From: a virus
Virus record (IMG/VR): IMGVR_UViG_3300021364_000102
Span: 1 to 31,639 of that record
Strand: one strand, 5' to 3'
DNA length: 31,639 bases
Both the position numbers and the translations under genes were made by a program. This document shows, in pieces, positions 1 through 7,836 of the stretch; the first letter of the stretch is position 1; every line of letters starts with the position of its first letter. Under the pieces are notes generated by a model. The model was given only the letters and a program-made list of their open reading frames with translations, was not told the DNA's origin and ran no database searches.

Positions 1-44
1 TCATTATTTCTTGCAAAAAGAACTATTCCTTTACTAGTATTCAT
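1..44 (-). CDS. Start of a hypothetical protein gene, cut by the left window edge
   Basis: An ATG at 44-42 overlaps the TGA stop (43-41) of the upstream gene as ATGA, a typical coupled start in a dense phage operon. Fourteen codons are visible, beginning MNTSKGIVLFARNN, and the frame is open to the edge. The hydrophobic beta-strand-like run KGIVLFARNN resembles the opening of small sugar-nucleotide or glycosyltransferase-like proteins of marine myophages, but 14 residues are too few to assign a family. No strong Shine-Dalgarno is visible, so translation may depend on coupling to the preceding gene. Confidence 0.6.
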   Translation of the reverse strand, partial: MNTSKGIVLFARNN

Positions 45-388
45 AAATCAACTAAATTTTTTACAGATCGTTCTTTTTTAATTTTATTATAATCGTTAAG
101 ATAAGAATTAGAAGCTCTAAAATAAAGATCTAATATTTGTGTTAAAAAATCTTCTAAATTTTCAATTTCTATTGGATTTTCATTATCATCTATCAAAATA
201 ATTTCTTTATAACCTCTTGTTGACATCATATTACAAAAGGTAATTAATTCTTGCGTAACTGTAAATTGTCCGCCACTATAGTAACATATTAAATTTTGAT
301 AATATTGTTCTTTAAATATTCTTAATTGGTTATGTAACGTAACCATAAAATTAGAAAAATCTAAAGCTTTTTCTAATCTTTCATCCAT
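41..388 (-). CDS. Conserved-type small hypothetical phage protein (115 aa)
   Basis: The product is a small, soluble protein of 115 aa, predicted mainly alpha-helical, with a charged C-terminus (NDYNKIKKERSVKNLVDL). It has no signal peptide or membrane segment. The start is set at the ATG at 388-386 because a GGAG Shine-Dalgarno (398-395) lies six bases before it. A TTG four codons upstream (400-398) is in frame, but its own bases form that ribosome-binding site. A late-promoter motif AATAAATA lies 26 bases before the ATG, so it can be transcribed separately from the fibre genes. Its place after the fibre genes suggests a late role such as tail or fibre assembly, but that is inference. I do not recognise a named family. 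Similar short proteins seem common beside fibre genes of marine T4-like phages. Confidence 0.8.
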   Translation of the reverse strand: MDERLEKALDFSNFMVTLHNQLRIFKEQYYQNLICYYSGGQFTVTQELITFCNMMSTRGYKEIILIDDNENPIEIENLEDFLTQILDLYFRASNSYLNDYNKIKKERSVKNLVDL

Positions 389-394
389 AATAAA

Positions 395-398
395 CTCC
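395..398 (-). promoter_or_regulatory. Shine-Dalgarno GGAG that decides the start of the 115-aa gene
   Basis: GGAG on the minus strand is followed by six bases (TTTATT) and ATG. It overlaps the alternative in-frame TTG, which therefore cannot be the start served by this site. Confidence 0.75.
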
Positions 399-414
399 AA
401 ATAATTATTATGAT

Positions 415-422
415 TATTTATT
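415..422 (-). promoter_or_regulatory. Putative T4-type late promoter (AATAAATA)
   Basis: The minus strand reads AATAAATA, one base from the T4 late -10 element TATAAATA, with 26 bases to the ATG at 388. It lies in the 67-base gap after the 310-aa gene. The same kind of motif sits at almost the same distance before the two genes upstream, which raises confidence despite the AT-rich background. Confidence 0.55.
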
Positions 423-455
423 GTTGTATTATGTTATTTTTTTAGTTTTGGTTTT

Positions 456-1388
456 TTAGAACGTGCTTACATTTGTATAAGTAGGGGCAGCTATACTTAC
501 ATAACTGCCAGTTGCTCTAAATTCATCTACAGAACAAGAAATTGTGCCTGACACATCCTCATCTTGAGCTGGTCCTATTCCTGTTTGATCCCCAGTATCG
601 TCATCTTGTAACCTAACCTCAAATTCTAGGATATTAGTCGAAGGATTAGCTCTAACTCTAACTATAACATCATTTTCTGAATAAACAGTATTATTCCAGT
701 CACCTGCATTTGAACTATATATAATATTATAAGCAGTACTTGTACTTTGATTTTGAGAAAATCCAAAGGTAACAATGCCTACATTATTTAAAATTTGTTG
801 CCAATTATAAGATTTTAAATATCTAGGATCTGTATTTGCAGGAATGTTTGACATAGACAACGAAATCCTAATTTGTCCACCTGTATTAAAAAAGTGTCTT
901 CTATGATTATCGTTTGTAAATTCTACTCTAAAAATGTAATTTATAAAATTGTTCCAATCTGCTGTTCTTTGATCAGCTCTTACACTTTGAGTAGTAGTCA
1001 TTTGACTTGCATTCAATGATACAGTTGGAAGTCTATTAGTGTCTATTGTGTTGACATAAGATATATATTGATTATGGGTTTTAGTGGTAGTTCCAGTTCC
1101 TGCTGTAATTTCATCACCTGCGTTAATATCACCTAAAGAAAATGTATTTGCAGTTTGGTGAACCCAACATTTTTGGATATCTGCTTTTAAATTATCCATT
1201 TGTGTAGCAGTCACTAAATCTCCAATTGTAGATGGAAAATTAGTAGCCGATACTTGACTGCTTACAACTGTTTGTCCGTATCCATAATCTCCTGATCCTG
1301 TTCCTAAAATACTTGCTACTTTGCTTTGTAAATTATTATAATCAGTAGCATTAATTGAACCACCCTGCAACACATTTGATATTGCCAT
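456..1388 (-). CDS. Virion structural protein, probably fibre- or baseplate-associated (310 aa)
   Basis: The 310-aa product begins with a block (aa 1-80) rich in G, S, N and Q: an SINATDYNNLQSKVASILG stretch, then GTGSGDYGYGQ, then a second helix-like stretch ending in KCWVHQTAN. This DYN...LGTGSG..GYGQ...HQT layout is, as far as I recall, recurrent in structural or fibre proteins of marine myophages. The rest (aa 110-310) is predicted beta-rich with aromatic residues and no membrane segment or signal peptide. Its start follows GGAG with an eight-base spacer (TTTTAAAT before GG count includes the TTTTAA run), and a perfect TATAAATA late-promoter motif lies 25 bases upstream. The position directly after three fibre genes supports a role in the adsorption apparatus. 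The exact role and partner are not evident. A decoration protein is the main alternative. Confidence 0.7.
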   Translation of the reverse strand: MAISNVLQGGSINATDYNNLQSKVASILGTGSGDYGYGQTVVSSQVSATNFPSTIGDLVTATQMDNLKADIQKCWVHQTANTFSLGDINAGDEITAGTGTTTKTHNQYISYVNTIDTNRLPTVSLNASQMTTTQSVRADQRTADWNNFINYIFRVEFTNDNHRRHFFNTGGQIRISLSMSNIPANTDPRYLKSYNWQQILNNVGIVTFGFSQNQSTSTAYNIIYSSNAGDWNNTVYSENDVIVRVRANPSTNILEFEVRLQDDDTGDQTGIGPAQDEDVSGTISCSVDEFRATGSYVSIAAPTYTNVSTF

Positions 1389-1413
1389 TTAAAACTCCAT
1401 AGTATTATAGTTT

Positions 1414-1421
1414 TATTTATA
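1414..1421 (-). promoter_or_regulatory. T4-type late promoter (TATAAATA)
   Basis: The minus strand carries TATAAATA, identical to the T4 late promoter -10 element used by RNA polymerase with gp55 and gp33 sigma-like factors. It ends 25 bases before the ATG at 1388. The TAA stop codon of the upstream 524-aa gene is inside the motif. Confidence 0.7.
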
Positions 1422-2991
1422 CTAATATCTCAATTAAAGCTGTACTTAAAGAAGTATTTTTAGATAAACTTTTGCCAATTACGCAATAAAACTTACCATT
1501 ATTTTTTTCTTCTTCGGTTAAAGCTCTAGCAACACCAGGAAGATCCGATGTTACTAATAAATCTCCTTTATTAACTATTCCTTTTACCTTACAAGGAACT
1601 CTTCCTTTTAAAGCAACTGCAACTCTTTCTCCAGCTAATTCAGTATTCATTAAATGCGCTGGATTTGTAGAAACAACACCTGCAACAGTATCGTCGCAAT
1701 CTTTATTTGATTCAGTAACTTCAGCATCACCACCTAGTACTAAAACAGTTCCAGGCTCATAATTTTTATCGCTTAAATAATATTCAGCTAAATCAGCATA
1801 TTTTGCAGAAGTAGCAACTCCTCTAAATACATTTGCATTTATATCACCGGATAAATCTCTTGCAACAATTGATATACCGCTAGTAGCTTGTGTATTTCCA
1901 TTGTAATACCCAATTGAAGAAACGCTTTGAGCATTTACATAATTTACTTGAACTAATGAAGATTGACTTGCAAGCCCTACAAAATTATTAGCATAAACAT
2001 TTTGAAAAATGTTAGTTGCACTACCAATATTTACACTTCTTGTTCCTGCTGCCGCAGCATTAAAACTTGTACTTGTAGGATCAATTGCAATATCGTAACC
2101 TGGTAAAATTTCACTACTTGTAATTCTGAAAGGCATTCTGACTTGATTGTTGCTGTCTTTAACTTGAAAAAATACATCTAAACCTTGTTCATTACCTATA
2201 ATAGCTTGGTTATCATTAACTATTCTAAGTCTAAGATCTTGACTATTTCCTATTGCAATACCATTATCACCAAAATTAACTTGATTACTAAAGGCTGCTC
2301 CTGTAAATCTTACAAATTCCTCTGCATTGTAGCCACCTAACTTATCTGAGTTTGTAGCAGTTCCATGCCATCTGTGCTCAGTACTTGTAACTCCATTTGT
2401 TGCATTGATTGTATTTTTTAAGGTTAAACCCTTATGTATTTTGTCAAACCCTGGATAATCAGCTGAATCGATATTTCCTATTGTAAATGTATTACCACTA
2501 ATTATATGCACAACTTCATCATTTACGACACTTACAATAACAGATCTGTTAATATCATCTATGTCTTTAATTGTCCTACTTTGGAATTGTGTAACATCAG
2601 ATCCTGTTCCTTGCGGACCTACTAGAATCCAAGTCGTTCCATTAAAAGCATATAACTGCTCATTTTCTATATCCCACCAAAAATCACCCTCAGTCAACCC
2701 TACAGGAGCTGTACTTGCAACTTCGGAACCACCTGTTGTTCTCCAAAGCGTGCCGTCATAAAATTTTAATTTTCTACTATCACTGTCAAACCAAACTTGC
2801 CCTGTAATAGCTTTAGGTGGTTCATTTGCACCTGCAAAGTTTTCAAGCAAAAATACAAAATTTTCATTCTGTATTTCACCATACCCTGCATAATTTTTAC
2901 CAACTAATTTTAAATCAGTTGTTTGATCAATTGTTCCGTCTTCTACTACAGTTAACTGAGCAGTATTATATGTGTTTATTATATATGCCAT
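1417..2991 (-). CDS. Tail-fibre protein with shared docking module and a peptidase-G2/long-fibre-type C-terminus (524 aa)
   Basis: Residues 1-130 match the N-terminal module of the two genes upstream: GKNYAGYG, NENFVFLLENFA, then two W-D units (GQVWFDSD...LKFYDGTLW and GDFWWDIENEQLYAFNGTTW) ending in LVGPQ. This is probably the part that attaches the fibre to the virion. The middle (aa 140-390) is a beta-rich shaft with INAN and SIGS-type repeats. Residues about 395-524 (ADLAEYYLSDKNYEPGTV, VAGVVSTNPAHLMN, GRVPCKVKG) resemble the C-terminal domain of long tail fibres of marine T4-like phages and may be distantly related to autocleaving intramolecular chaperone domains. No catalytic residue can be assigned by eye. 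The start at 2991 is preceded by a strong GAGGTGAT. An ATG four bases upstream is in another frame. It has its own putative late promoter. Confidence 0.8.
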   Translation of the reverse strand: MAYIINTYNTAQLTVVEDGTIDQTTDLKLVGKNYAGYGEIQNENFVFLLENFAGANEPPKAITGQVWFDSDSRKLKFYDGTLWRTTGGSEVASTAPVGLTEGDFWWDIENEQLYAFNGTTWILVGPQGTGSDVTQFQSRTIKDIDDINRSVIVSVVNDEVVHIISGNTFTIGNIDSADYPGFDKIHKGLTLKNTINATNGVTSTEHRWHGTATNSDKLGGYNAEEFVRFTGAAFSNQVNFGDNGIAIGNSQDLRLRIVNDNQAIIGNEQGLDVFFQVKDSNNQVRMPFRITSSEILPGYDIAIDPTSTSFNAAAAGTRSVNIGSATNIFQNVYANNFVGLASQSSLVQVNYVNAQSVSSIGYYNGNTQATSGISIVARDLSGDINANVFRGVATSAKYADLAEYYLSDKNYEPGTVLVLGGDAEVTESNKDCDDTVAGVVSTNPAHLMNTELAGERVAVALKGRVPCKVKGIVNKGDLLVTSDLPGVARALTEEEKNNGKFYCVIGKSLSKNTSLSTALIEILV

Positions 2992-3017
2992 TCATATCAC
3001 CTCAAGTACCTTTAATA

Positions 3018-3024
3018 TATTTAG
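3018..3024 (-). promoter_or_regulatory. Putative late promoter (CTAAATA)
   Basis: CTAAATA on the minus strand lies in the 60-base gap before the 524-aa gene, 26 bases from its ATG. It differs from the T4 late element, but the spacing equals that of the motifs at 415-422 and 1414-1421, and a strong GAGGTGAT ribosome-binding site follows. Confidence 0.4.
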
Positions 3025-3051
3025 TTGTTTTTTATTTTACTACTAACACTA

Positions 3052-5091
3052 TCAATCAATCTGAACAAAATCTGTAGAAATATAATTCCAATTTGCACCA
3101 TCACTTCTAAATTTGTATACATATCTATCAACTACAAAAGTAATGTCAGTAGTTGAGCCGGTAAAAATGGGATTTGCAACTAAATCTTGCATAACTGTTA
3201 CAGTTCCTGTATTATTAAAATTACGGACTGTAATTCTAGATTTTTGCAAAACAGAATCATCAGTTTCTGAAACTGTAACTGGAAAGACTGCTTGTATTTC
3301 CCTTATCCTTGTAGCCATTATTTTTACATCAGTATTAGGTAAAGACTCTTCAATTGGTAACATTTCATTCAAAACTTTTCTAATATTATTGACAGTTTCT
3401 GCATAAAAAGGTACATTTTCAGGCTCACCGGGAGCAAGTAAACCATTTATATCTAAAGAAAGCAAAATTTCTTTTCCTTGAATACTTCTATCAACATATT
3501 CTTTAGTAGTAGCATCTTTTAAATCTATAGGATCTGCTAGATTAATGATCCTGTTATGATTAGCAAAACTTACTGTTCCAGCATTCTGTATTGTACCATT
3601 TGCATCAATAACTAAATTTTGACCATTAATTCTTCGTATTGAACTATCATCGATTTCAACATTATCGACTTTTAAATTTATTAAAGTTCCAAGTTCAGTC
3701 ACTCCGCTTGCTTTTGTTACACTACTAAATAACTCTGTGCGTGTTAATATTAAATTATTATCAATTTTAAAAGCAGGTGTAGAATTATATACTGTAGTTT
3801 TTAAATTAATGTCTTGATTACTTGTCCAAGATCCCCTAATTGTACTTGTTTGATCCGGTTCTTGTTCCCATAAAAATTCTTTATCACTATCAGAACTTTT
3901 TAAAATAATACCGCCACCGACTACTGCAGTATCATCACCAATTTCATTGTTCTCACTTATTGCTAATTCTATTTGTTTATCTGATATTTTTAAATCTATA
4001 GAACTTACATAAGTAATTTCTCCCGCTACAGTTAATGTTCCTGCAACTGACATGTTTCCTGTAACACTAATATCAGAGTTTGCATTTATTATCGGTCTAA
4101 TACCAATATCATCAAAATTAGGTACATCAGAAAATAAATTGAGAGACAAATCACTTGCAGATATTTTTAAAGCATTTATTGTATAATTAGGAAATTGATT
4201 ATTTTTTATTAATACATTAAAATCGCCATCATTTTCTATATTTTCTATATAAGAAGACCTACCTGTTACACGGAAATTTGTTACTGGCCGATCTCCAATA
4301 CCAATTATTAAACCATTAGAATTCTTAATCTGTAAATAACCTGTTGTTACTCCATCTGCATCAGTTGGTAAAAAATTTGCGCTTTGTTTTTTTTCTCCTA
4401 GATCATTAATTAAATATTTTGCATTTAACGCTGTTCCTCTATACCATAGCCCATCTATACCTGTCTCATTTGTTGTTTTAGCAATATTAAAACCTTTAAA
4501 TATTTTTTGCCTCTTTACAGTAGCAGTATCATCTTGCCAAGGATCTAAACCTATAATTGAATATTGAATAGGAATTATAAATTCATCTTTTGACCAAATA
4601 CCGGATAAAACACCACCAATATATAAATTTAAAATTGAATGACTTTTGTTATCAACGTCAATTTGTGTTGTAACTTCAAATCCTGTTTTATTCTGATCTG
4701 CAGTATATTGTGGTCCTACAAGTGTTAAATCAGTTCCATCAAATATATATAATTGATTTTTATCGTTATCAATCCATATATCACCTGCAACTAAATTACT
4801 TGGTTGACTACTATTTACTACGGTACCACTTGCACTTTTAAAAAATGTTCCATTAAAGACTTTAAGCTTTTCATCCTGCTTATCATACCAAAGTTGTCCT
4901 GTGATAGGTACACTAGGTTGGTAAGTGCTGGCAAAATTCTCTAATAACTTTACAAAATTTTCATTTAACCACTCTCCAAAGCCTTGGTAATTCCTTCCTA
5001 TTAATGTCAAATCTGTAGTAGTTGAATCAATAATTCCGTCTTGTAAGTCAACTAATAATTCGCCATCAGTTCTGTTTATTCTATAACTCAT
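3052..5091 (-). CDS. Tail-fibre protein with shared docking module (679 aa)
   Basis: The N-terminus (aa 1-130) is paralogous to its two neighbours: IGRNYQGFG, NENFVKLLENFAS, GQLWYDKQDEKLKVFNG and GDIWIDNDKNQLYIFDG, ending LVGPQ. Residues about 340-430 hold a beta-rich segment with SVAGTLTVAGEITY, then DKQIELA, GGGIILKSS and SWTSNQDINL, a pattern I associate with shaft domains of cyanophage-type fibres. The C-terminal part (aa 535-679) differs from both sister proteins, with neither the collar domain nor the YEPGT-type domain, and ends in a compact beta-rich stretch (FVVDRYVYKFRSDGANWNYI). It lies six bases after the 699-aa gene, with AGGA nine bases before the ATG. It is probably a trimeric fibre or short-tail-fibre-like component, and the receptor it recognises cannot be inferred. 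Confidence 0.8.
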   Translation of the reverse strand: MSYRINRTDGELLVDLQDGIIDSTTTDLTLIGRNYQGFGEWLNENFVKLLENFASTYQPSVPITGQLWYDKQDEKLKVFNGTFFKSASGTVVNSSQPSNLVAGDIWIDNDKNQLYIFDGTDLTLVGPQYTADQNKTGFEVTTQIDVDNKSHSILNLYIGGVLSGIWSKDEFIIPIQYSIIGLDPWQDDTATVKRQKIFKGFNIAKTTNETGIDGLWYRGTALNAKYLINDLGEKKQSANFLPTDADGVTTGYLQIKNSNGLIIGIGDRPVTNFRVTGRSSYIENIENDGDFNVLIKNNQFPNYTINALKISASDLSLNLFSDVPNFDDIGIRPIINANSDISVTGNMSVAGTLTVAGEITYVSSIDLKISDKQIELAISENNEIGDDTAVVGGGIILKSSDSDKEFLWEQEPDQTSTIRGSWTSNQDINLKTTVYNSTPAFKIDNNLILTRTELFSSVTKASGVTELGTLINLKVDNVEIDDSSIRRINGQNLVIDANGTIQNAGTVSFANHNRIINLADPIDLKDATTKEYVDRSIQGKEILLSLDINGLLAPGEPENVPFYAETVNNIRKVLNEMLPIEESLPNTDVKIMATRIREIQAVFPVTVSETDDSVLQKSRITVRNFNNTGTVTVMQDLVANPIFTGSTTDITFVVDRYVYKFRSDGANWNYISTDFVQID

Positions 5092-5097
5092 TATCTG

Positions 5098-7197
5098 TCA
5101 TCCTGCATAAATTATGTAGTTTAATGTTAAGAAAGGATTTAATATATTTAAAGAATTACCTAATCCGCTTTCTGTTACTACACCTTGTGTTGTATTCATT
5201 CCATAACCAGAAAATTCTGCTTCATCCTCTTTAAAAAAATGAAATTTTGACACTTCATCTTGAGCATCGTTTAAATCATTGTCGATATCAGGCGCTATAG
5301 CATAAAATGATTTTTGTAAACCATAATTAGGATTGGTTACATCTGTCGGTTCATACATCATAGAATGTGTGTGTTCCGGTAAATTAGATGTGTTTATAAT
5401 TATATTATCATTACCGTCACTACCTCCTAACACTTCAGCTGAAGTATTGGAAAAACTGCCACTATGCGTACCGCCCATGTTTAACATTCCTAAAGGAAAT
5501 TTTCCTCTTAAATCAGGCACTGCAAAAAATCCATTTGGTAATAATTCCTGTGCTTTATAAGTATAACCAATAATAGCAAACAATTTTTCATAATCAACTG
5601 TTTGTACTTCTCCTCCATCACATAGCAACCAACCTAAAGGCGCAGCTTGCCCAGCAAACGGAATTATTGATCCGATTGGCATTACAGGAACTTTATCTAG
5701 TAATGTCCGAACTTGTATTTTCTTATATCCAATATCATTAGTAGGTCTATAAGTAAGTAATAAATCATCATTTTGTGCTTCAACAACCTCATTCTTTCCT
5801 TGTATCATGTTTTCTGATAACTGTGTAGGAAACTCTATTAAAGCTCCTTGTCCTGTAAAGTTAATATTTTCATTAGCTAACAGTATATCTCCTGTAAATT
5901 CAAACGTAGACGGTTGAGAAAGCCTATTGGCAGACCCTGCTCTACCTGTTACAGATCCTGTTACATTTCCTTCTAAATTACCATAAAAAACATCTGCGTA
6001 AATTCCCGTAAAAGGCATACTTGAATTTCCAATTGAAGATACTCTACTATTTGTGATATCTTCATGTGGCATAATACTATCAGTGTACAATTTGCTATCA
6101 ATAGCAGAATTTAAATAAATATTTTCGCCTACACGTAAATTTTTTGAAATACCTACACCACCAGAGGTTGTAATTGAGCCTGATGTTATCTGATTAGTAT
6201 CCAATGTACTTGTAATAATTAATTTTCCCTGCGTAGTATCTGTAATAGAATTGCTGGTTTTAATGTCCCCTGATACATCTAATTCTGCGCTAGGATTTTC
6301 TTTGTTAATTCCAACCTTCATTGATGAATCGAATGAAGCAACTGTTTTGAAAATACCATCATTTTTAACTACTATGTTTACACTTGCACCAGGTATATTA
6401 TGTCTAATAAAAGCATTGTTGAAATCAACTCCTAATTCATAATCACCATTAAATCCAAGTGAAATTCCATCATTACTTAACACATTTAACGAATAATTTG
6501 TCGTACTATGAGCATCACTTCTTAAAAAATTTCCTGCTAAAACAGTTTGATTATTTACAATCAAACTTTCTGCTTTTTCAGCGACACCGAAATATTTAAA
6601 GTTTTCTCCTAATGGACTTGCTAAATTCAATCCTGCCTTTATAGTTACAAATCCGTCTATTTTCTTTTTAGGAGTGAATTCTATATAAGAAAAAATAATA
6701 AGTGGTTTTCCATTTACATCTAATCTTAAAATATTATATTGATTATTATCAATACCTTCAACTATTTGTGGTGTAGCACCAGTAGTCAAACCACCCGTGA
6801 ATTGCGGACCGATTAATACCCAACCTGCTGCATCAGTATAAATAAATAACTGTAAATTTTCTGTATCAACCCAAAGTTCCCCTTCCTGCTTGATAATCGG
6901 CTGCGTTATTCCTTTATTAATTGTACTTACAGGTATCCAATTTGCGCCGTTATAAACCATCATTTTTTCATTATTTGGAGAAGAATCAAACCAAAGCTGC
7001 CCCTGTACTGGGGTTGCAGGTTGAGTTATACTAGCAAAATTTTCTAATAAATGTAAAAAGTTTTCTCCTATTAAAGGTCCGTATCCTGTATAATTTTTTC
7101 CAGGAAATTTTAAAGATGTTTCACTATTAATAGATTGATCTTGTACAACTAATCCTAATTTGTTAACTTTATCTGTAAAAAAGATTTGATAGGCCAT
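5098..7197 (-). CDS. Short-tail-fibre-like protein with phage tail collar domain (699 aa)
   Basis: Residues 1-135 are the docking module shared with the next two genes (GKNYTGYG, ENFLHLLENFAS, GQLWFDSS, GELWVDTENLQLFIY, LIGPQ). The middle is a beta-rich shaft with DVSGDIKTS, SITTSGGVGISKNLRVG and GNLEGNVTGSVTGRAG repeats. A phage tail collar domain (PF07484 type) occupies about aa 503-570: MPIGSIIPFAG, PLGWLLCDGG, FFAVPDLRGKFPLGM. It is followed by NLPEHTHSM (about aa 604-612), matching the HxH segment that binds zinc in the receptor-binding part of T4 gp12. At 699 aa it is longer than T4 gp12 (527 aa) because of the added N-terminal module. It starts two bases after the stop of the 203-aa gene, with GGAG seven bases before the ATG. 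It most likely anchors to the baseplate and contacts the cell surface. Confidence 0.88.
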   Translation of the reverse strand: MAYQIFFTDKVNKLGLVVQDQSINSETSLKFPGKNYTGYGPLIGENFLHLLENFASITQPATPVQGQLWFDSSPNNEKMMVYNGANWIPVSTINKGITQPIIKQEGELWVDTENLQLFIYTDAAGWVLIGPQFTGGLTTGATPQIVEGIDNNQYNILRLDVNGKPLIIFSYIEFTPKKKIDGFVTIKAGLNLASPLGENFKYFGVAEKAESLIVNNQTVLAGNFLRSDAHSTTNYSLNVLSNDGISLGFNGDYELGVDFNNAFIRHNIPGASVNIVVKNDGIFKTVASFDSSMKVGINKENPSAELDVSGDIKTSNSITDTTQGKLIITSTLDTNQITSGSITTSGGVGISKNLRVGENIYLNSAIDSKLYTDSIMPHEDITNSRVSSIGNSSMPFTGIYADVFYGNLEGNVTGSVTGRAGSANRLSQPSTFEFTGDILLANENINFTGQGALIEFPTQLSENMIQGKNEVVEAQNDDLLLTYRPTNDIGYKKIQVRTLLDKVPVMPIGSIIPFAGQAAPLGWLLCDGGEVQTVDYEKLFAIIGYTYKAQELLPNGFFAVPDLRGKFPLGMLNMGGTHSGSFSNTSAEVLGGSDGNDNIIINTSNLPEHTHSMMYEPTDVTNPNYGLQKSFYAIAPDIDNDLNDAQDEVSKFHFFKEDEAEFSGYGMNTTQGVVTESGLGNSLNILNPFLTLNYIIYAG

Positions 7198-7199
7198 TT

Positions 7200-7811
7200 T
7201 TATTCTCCAAGCATGCTAGATAAACTTTGTATCCTAACAGTATAATCAACTTGTATTAATCTGTTCAAACTTTTTTGGACAGGATGAAATAATACATGAG
7301 TTAATAACATGCTTTCACCAGTTGAACTCCAACTTTTCAATCCTAACTCATCAAATATGAAAGTATCATTTGTATCTGTACCTGTATCAAAAGCATCTTG
7401 GCCTGCTGGTTCACTATAATCTAATAAGCAACTTACAATTATATCTGTATAATTAGTACCACTTACATGCCTAATTTCAGTTTTATTCCTAAACGTATCT
7501 AAATTGTTAACGCTCCTATCATCTACAACTTTTTCGTATGTTTCATTATATAATGCAGAATTTGTACCAGTGCTATTAGGAGTTAAATATGTAATTATTC
7601 CTGTAGGATCTACATAAGTTCCTCCATTACCAAAATTCATCGAATATATAAATCCGTTACCTGAATTACTCAAACAAGAAGCTAGTGCAATACTCATATT
7701 TTCATAATGTATTGCATTTCTTTTGTTTACATAAATCTTTTCTGATTCAGGATCATAAATCTTTATATGTCCTTCTATCATTATTCCATTCTTTTCATTA
7801 AATAAATTCAT
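7200..7811 (-). CDS. Virion structural protein, probably baseplate (203 aa)
   Basis: The protein is soluble and probably beta-rich, with three recognisable blocks: NKRNAIHYENMSIALASCL at about aa 29-47, MNFGNGGTYV at about 58-67, and DELGLKSW followed by LLTHVLFHPVQKSLNRLIQV at about 155-190. Such blocks occur, as far as I recall, in structural proteins of marine myophages between the large wedge gene and the fibres. They suggest a domain that binds fibre or wedge partners. It lies 20 bases after the giant gene and two bases before the collar-domain fibre gene, so it is probably made with both. AGGA lies seven bases before the ATG. The T4 gene-order counterpart would be gp9 or gp8, but I see no residue-level evidence for either. 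Confidence 0.7.
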   Translation of the reverse strand: MNLFNEKNGIMIEGHIKIYDPESEKIYVNKRNAIHYENMSIALASCLSNSGNGFIYSMNFGNGGTYVDPTGIITYLTPNSTGTNSALYNETYEKVVDDRSVNNLDTFRNKTEIRHVSGTNYTDIIVSCLLDYSEPAGQDAFDTGTDTNDTFIFDELGLKSWSSTGESMLLTHVLFHPVQKSLNRLIQVDYTVRIQSLSSMLGE

Positions 7812-7828
7812 ATTTTTTCCTATAATGT

Positions 7829-7836
7829 TATTTATC
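7829..7836 (-). promoter_or_regulatory. Possible late promoter (GATAAATA) at the end of the giant gene
   Basis: GATAAATA on the minus strand overlaps the TAA stop of the giant gene and ends 17 bases before the ATG of the 203-aa gene. The spacing is shorter than at the three stronger candidates, and this composition will give chance matches, so the call is tentative. Confidence 0.3.

Noticed and set aside
401-455. Possible terminator after the 310-aa gene
   Set aside because: There is an A-rich run on the transcribed strand but no inverted repeat that could form a stable stem.
2993-2995. Alternative ATG four bases before the 524-aa start (also 24183-24185 before the giant gene)
   Set aside because: Both form ATGAATG with the real start but are in another frame. 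The MAY/MSY start shared by the three fibre paralogues supports the start used for the 524-aa gene.
5098-7197. Frameshifted or broken fibre gene
   Set aside because: All three fibre frames are intact from the docking module to a distinct C-terminal domain, with proper start signals.
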